Notes under the pieces: model-generated
Told to the model about the DNA's origin: nothing
What the model saw: the letters and a program-made list of their open reading frames with translations, nothing else
The model's database searches: none
Program-made: the position numbers and the translations under genes
In this document: positions 7,540 through 7,813 of the stretch, in pieces
How the letters are laid out: every line of letters starts with the position of its first letter
Numbering within the stretch: the first letter of the stretch is position 1
Assembly: GCA_902772715.1 (NCBI GenBank)
Contig: CACYBT010000172.1
Span: forward strand, 1-7,813
Reading direction: 5' to 3'
DNA length: 7,813 nt
Origin: an uncultured Succinivibrio sp.
Lineage (GTDB): Bacteria > Pseudomonadota > Gammaproteobacteria > Enterobacterales > Succinivibrionaceae

Positions 7540-7583
7540 AACCATGATCATCACTCATTCTCTCGGTGATCATGGTTTTGTTT
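7540..7583 (+). terminator. Intrinsic terminator of the 464-residue gene
   Basis: AACCATGATCA (7540-7550) pairs exactly with TGATCATGGTT (7567-7577); a T-G and a C-G pair extend the stem inward to 13 pairs with a 12-base loop. The stem is followed by TT-G-TTT. It begins 36 bases after the stop codon. The U-tract is interrupted by one G, and the opposite strand lacks a T-tract, so termination should act mainly on the plus strand. Confidence 0.75.
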
Positions 7584-7813
7584 ATCTTTGATTTAATTAA
7601 CATTAACCATTTTACTTTTCCTGTAAAATTATTCTCAAAGTTCAAATGATGCTTTGCTTTGAATTCATCTATATGTAATCTGTATCATACACGGGATCTT
7701 AAAAACTATACGGGTAACTAGCTGATTAACTTTAGTTTCGCAAATGTTTTTGGGTAGACTAAATAGTCTTCCAGCCTTATTTGATCGGGCTTACCGCCTA
7801 TCACAGTTCTTTA
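7584..7813. other. Stretch after the terminator with only weak signals
   Basis: No confident gene is visible. A short inverted repeat AGACTA-AA-TAGTCT lies at 7756-7769. On the plus strand an ATG at 7744 opens 23 codons (MFLGRLNSLPALFDRAYRL and on) that run off the window, but it lacks an SD. On the minus strand a frame from a GTG at 7804 to a TAG at 7718 encodes 28 residues (GGKPDQIRLEDYLVYPKT within it), and a TAA sits three codons before the GTG at the window edge. These overlap, so at most one is real; either could be the edge of a gene or a decayed fragment. Confidence 0.4.
7659..7688 (+). promoter_or_regulatory. Possible weak sigma-70 promoter reading out of the window
   Basis: TTGAAT (7659-7664; 4 of 6) and TATCAT (7683-7688; 5 of 6) are 18 bases apart on the plus strand, downstream of the terminator. 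It would serve a gene starting near or beyond the right edge, for example the frame opening at 7744. AT-rich DNA makes chance matches common. Confidence 0.25.

Noticed and set aside
1..7813. CRISPR array, tRNA or rRNA genes
   Set aside because: No regularly spaced repeats and no cloverleaf or rRNA-like segments were seen on either strand.

Overview
The window holds two large, divergently arranged genes of unknown family, the start of a third gene, and two short gene-free stretches. The organism is probably a Gram-negative, proteobacterium-like host-associated bacterium. The support for this is a lipobox signal peptide on a solute-binding-type lipoprotein, classical Shine-Dalgarno sites (GGGAGG, AGGAG), a consensus sigma-70 promoter, and moderate-to-low GC in the genes with very low GC between them. 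Nothing here fixes the genus; a gut gammaproteobacterium is only a guess.

Layout. Minus strand, 256-5568: a 1770-residue protein with an Asn/Ser/Gln-rich N-terminus, a long mostly helical middle, and a C-terminal quarter rich in predicted beta strands. It lacks a Sec signal and any clear membrane helix. After a gap of 15 bases the same strand continues into a lipoprotein gene (1-240, truncated by the window edge) whose mature part resembles TAXI/TRAP-type periplasmic binding proteins. The two could be co-transcribed. Plus strand, 6109-7503: a 464-residue protein with a similar Asn/Ser-rich N-terminus, a two-lobed hydrophobic segment (about residues 74-133) and a C-terminal soluble domain. It ends at a good intrinsic terminator (7540-7583).

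The 540-base divergent region (5569-6108) has a strongly AT-rich core (32 G+C in the 180 bases 5701-5880), a GC-richer island that reads on the minus strand as the tail of an integrase-core transposase, then a perfect TTGACA-16-TATAAT promoter followed at the expected transcript start by a perfect 8+8 palindrome. The last 230 bases after the terminator hold only weak signals.

How the genes may work together: both large proteins begin MS(E/D).. with an SVN/Asn-rich tract, have no Sec signal, and flank an AT-rich, transposase-scarred region. I infer that they may be secreted effectors or translocator-like proteins acquired together, perhaps exported by a type III-like route. No secretion gene or chaperone is visible, so this remains a hypothesis.
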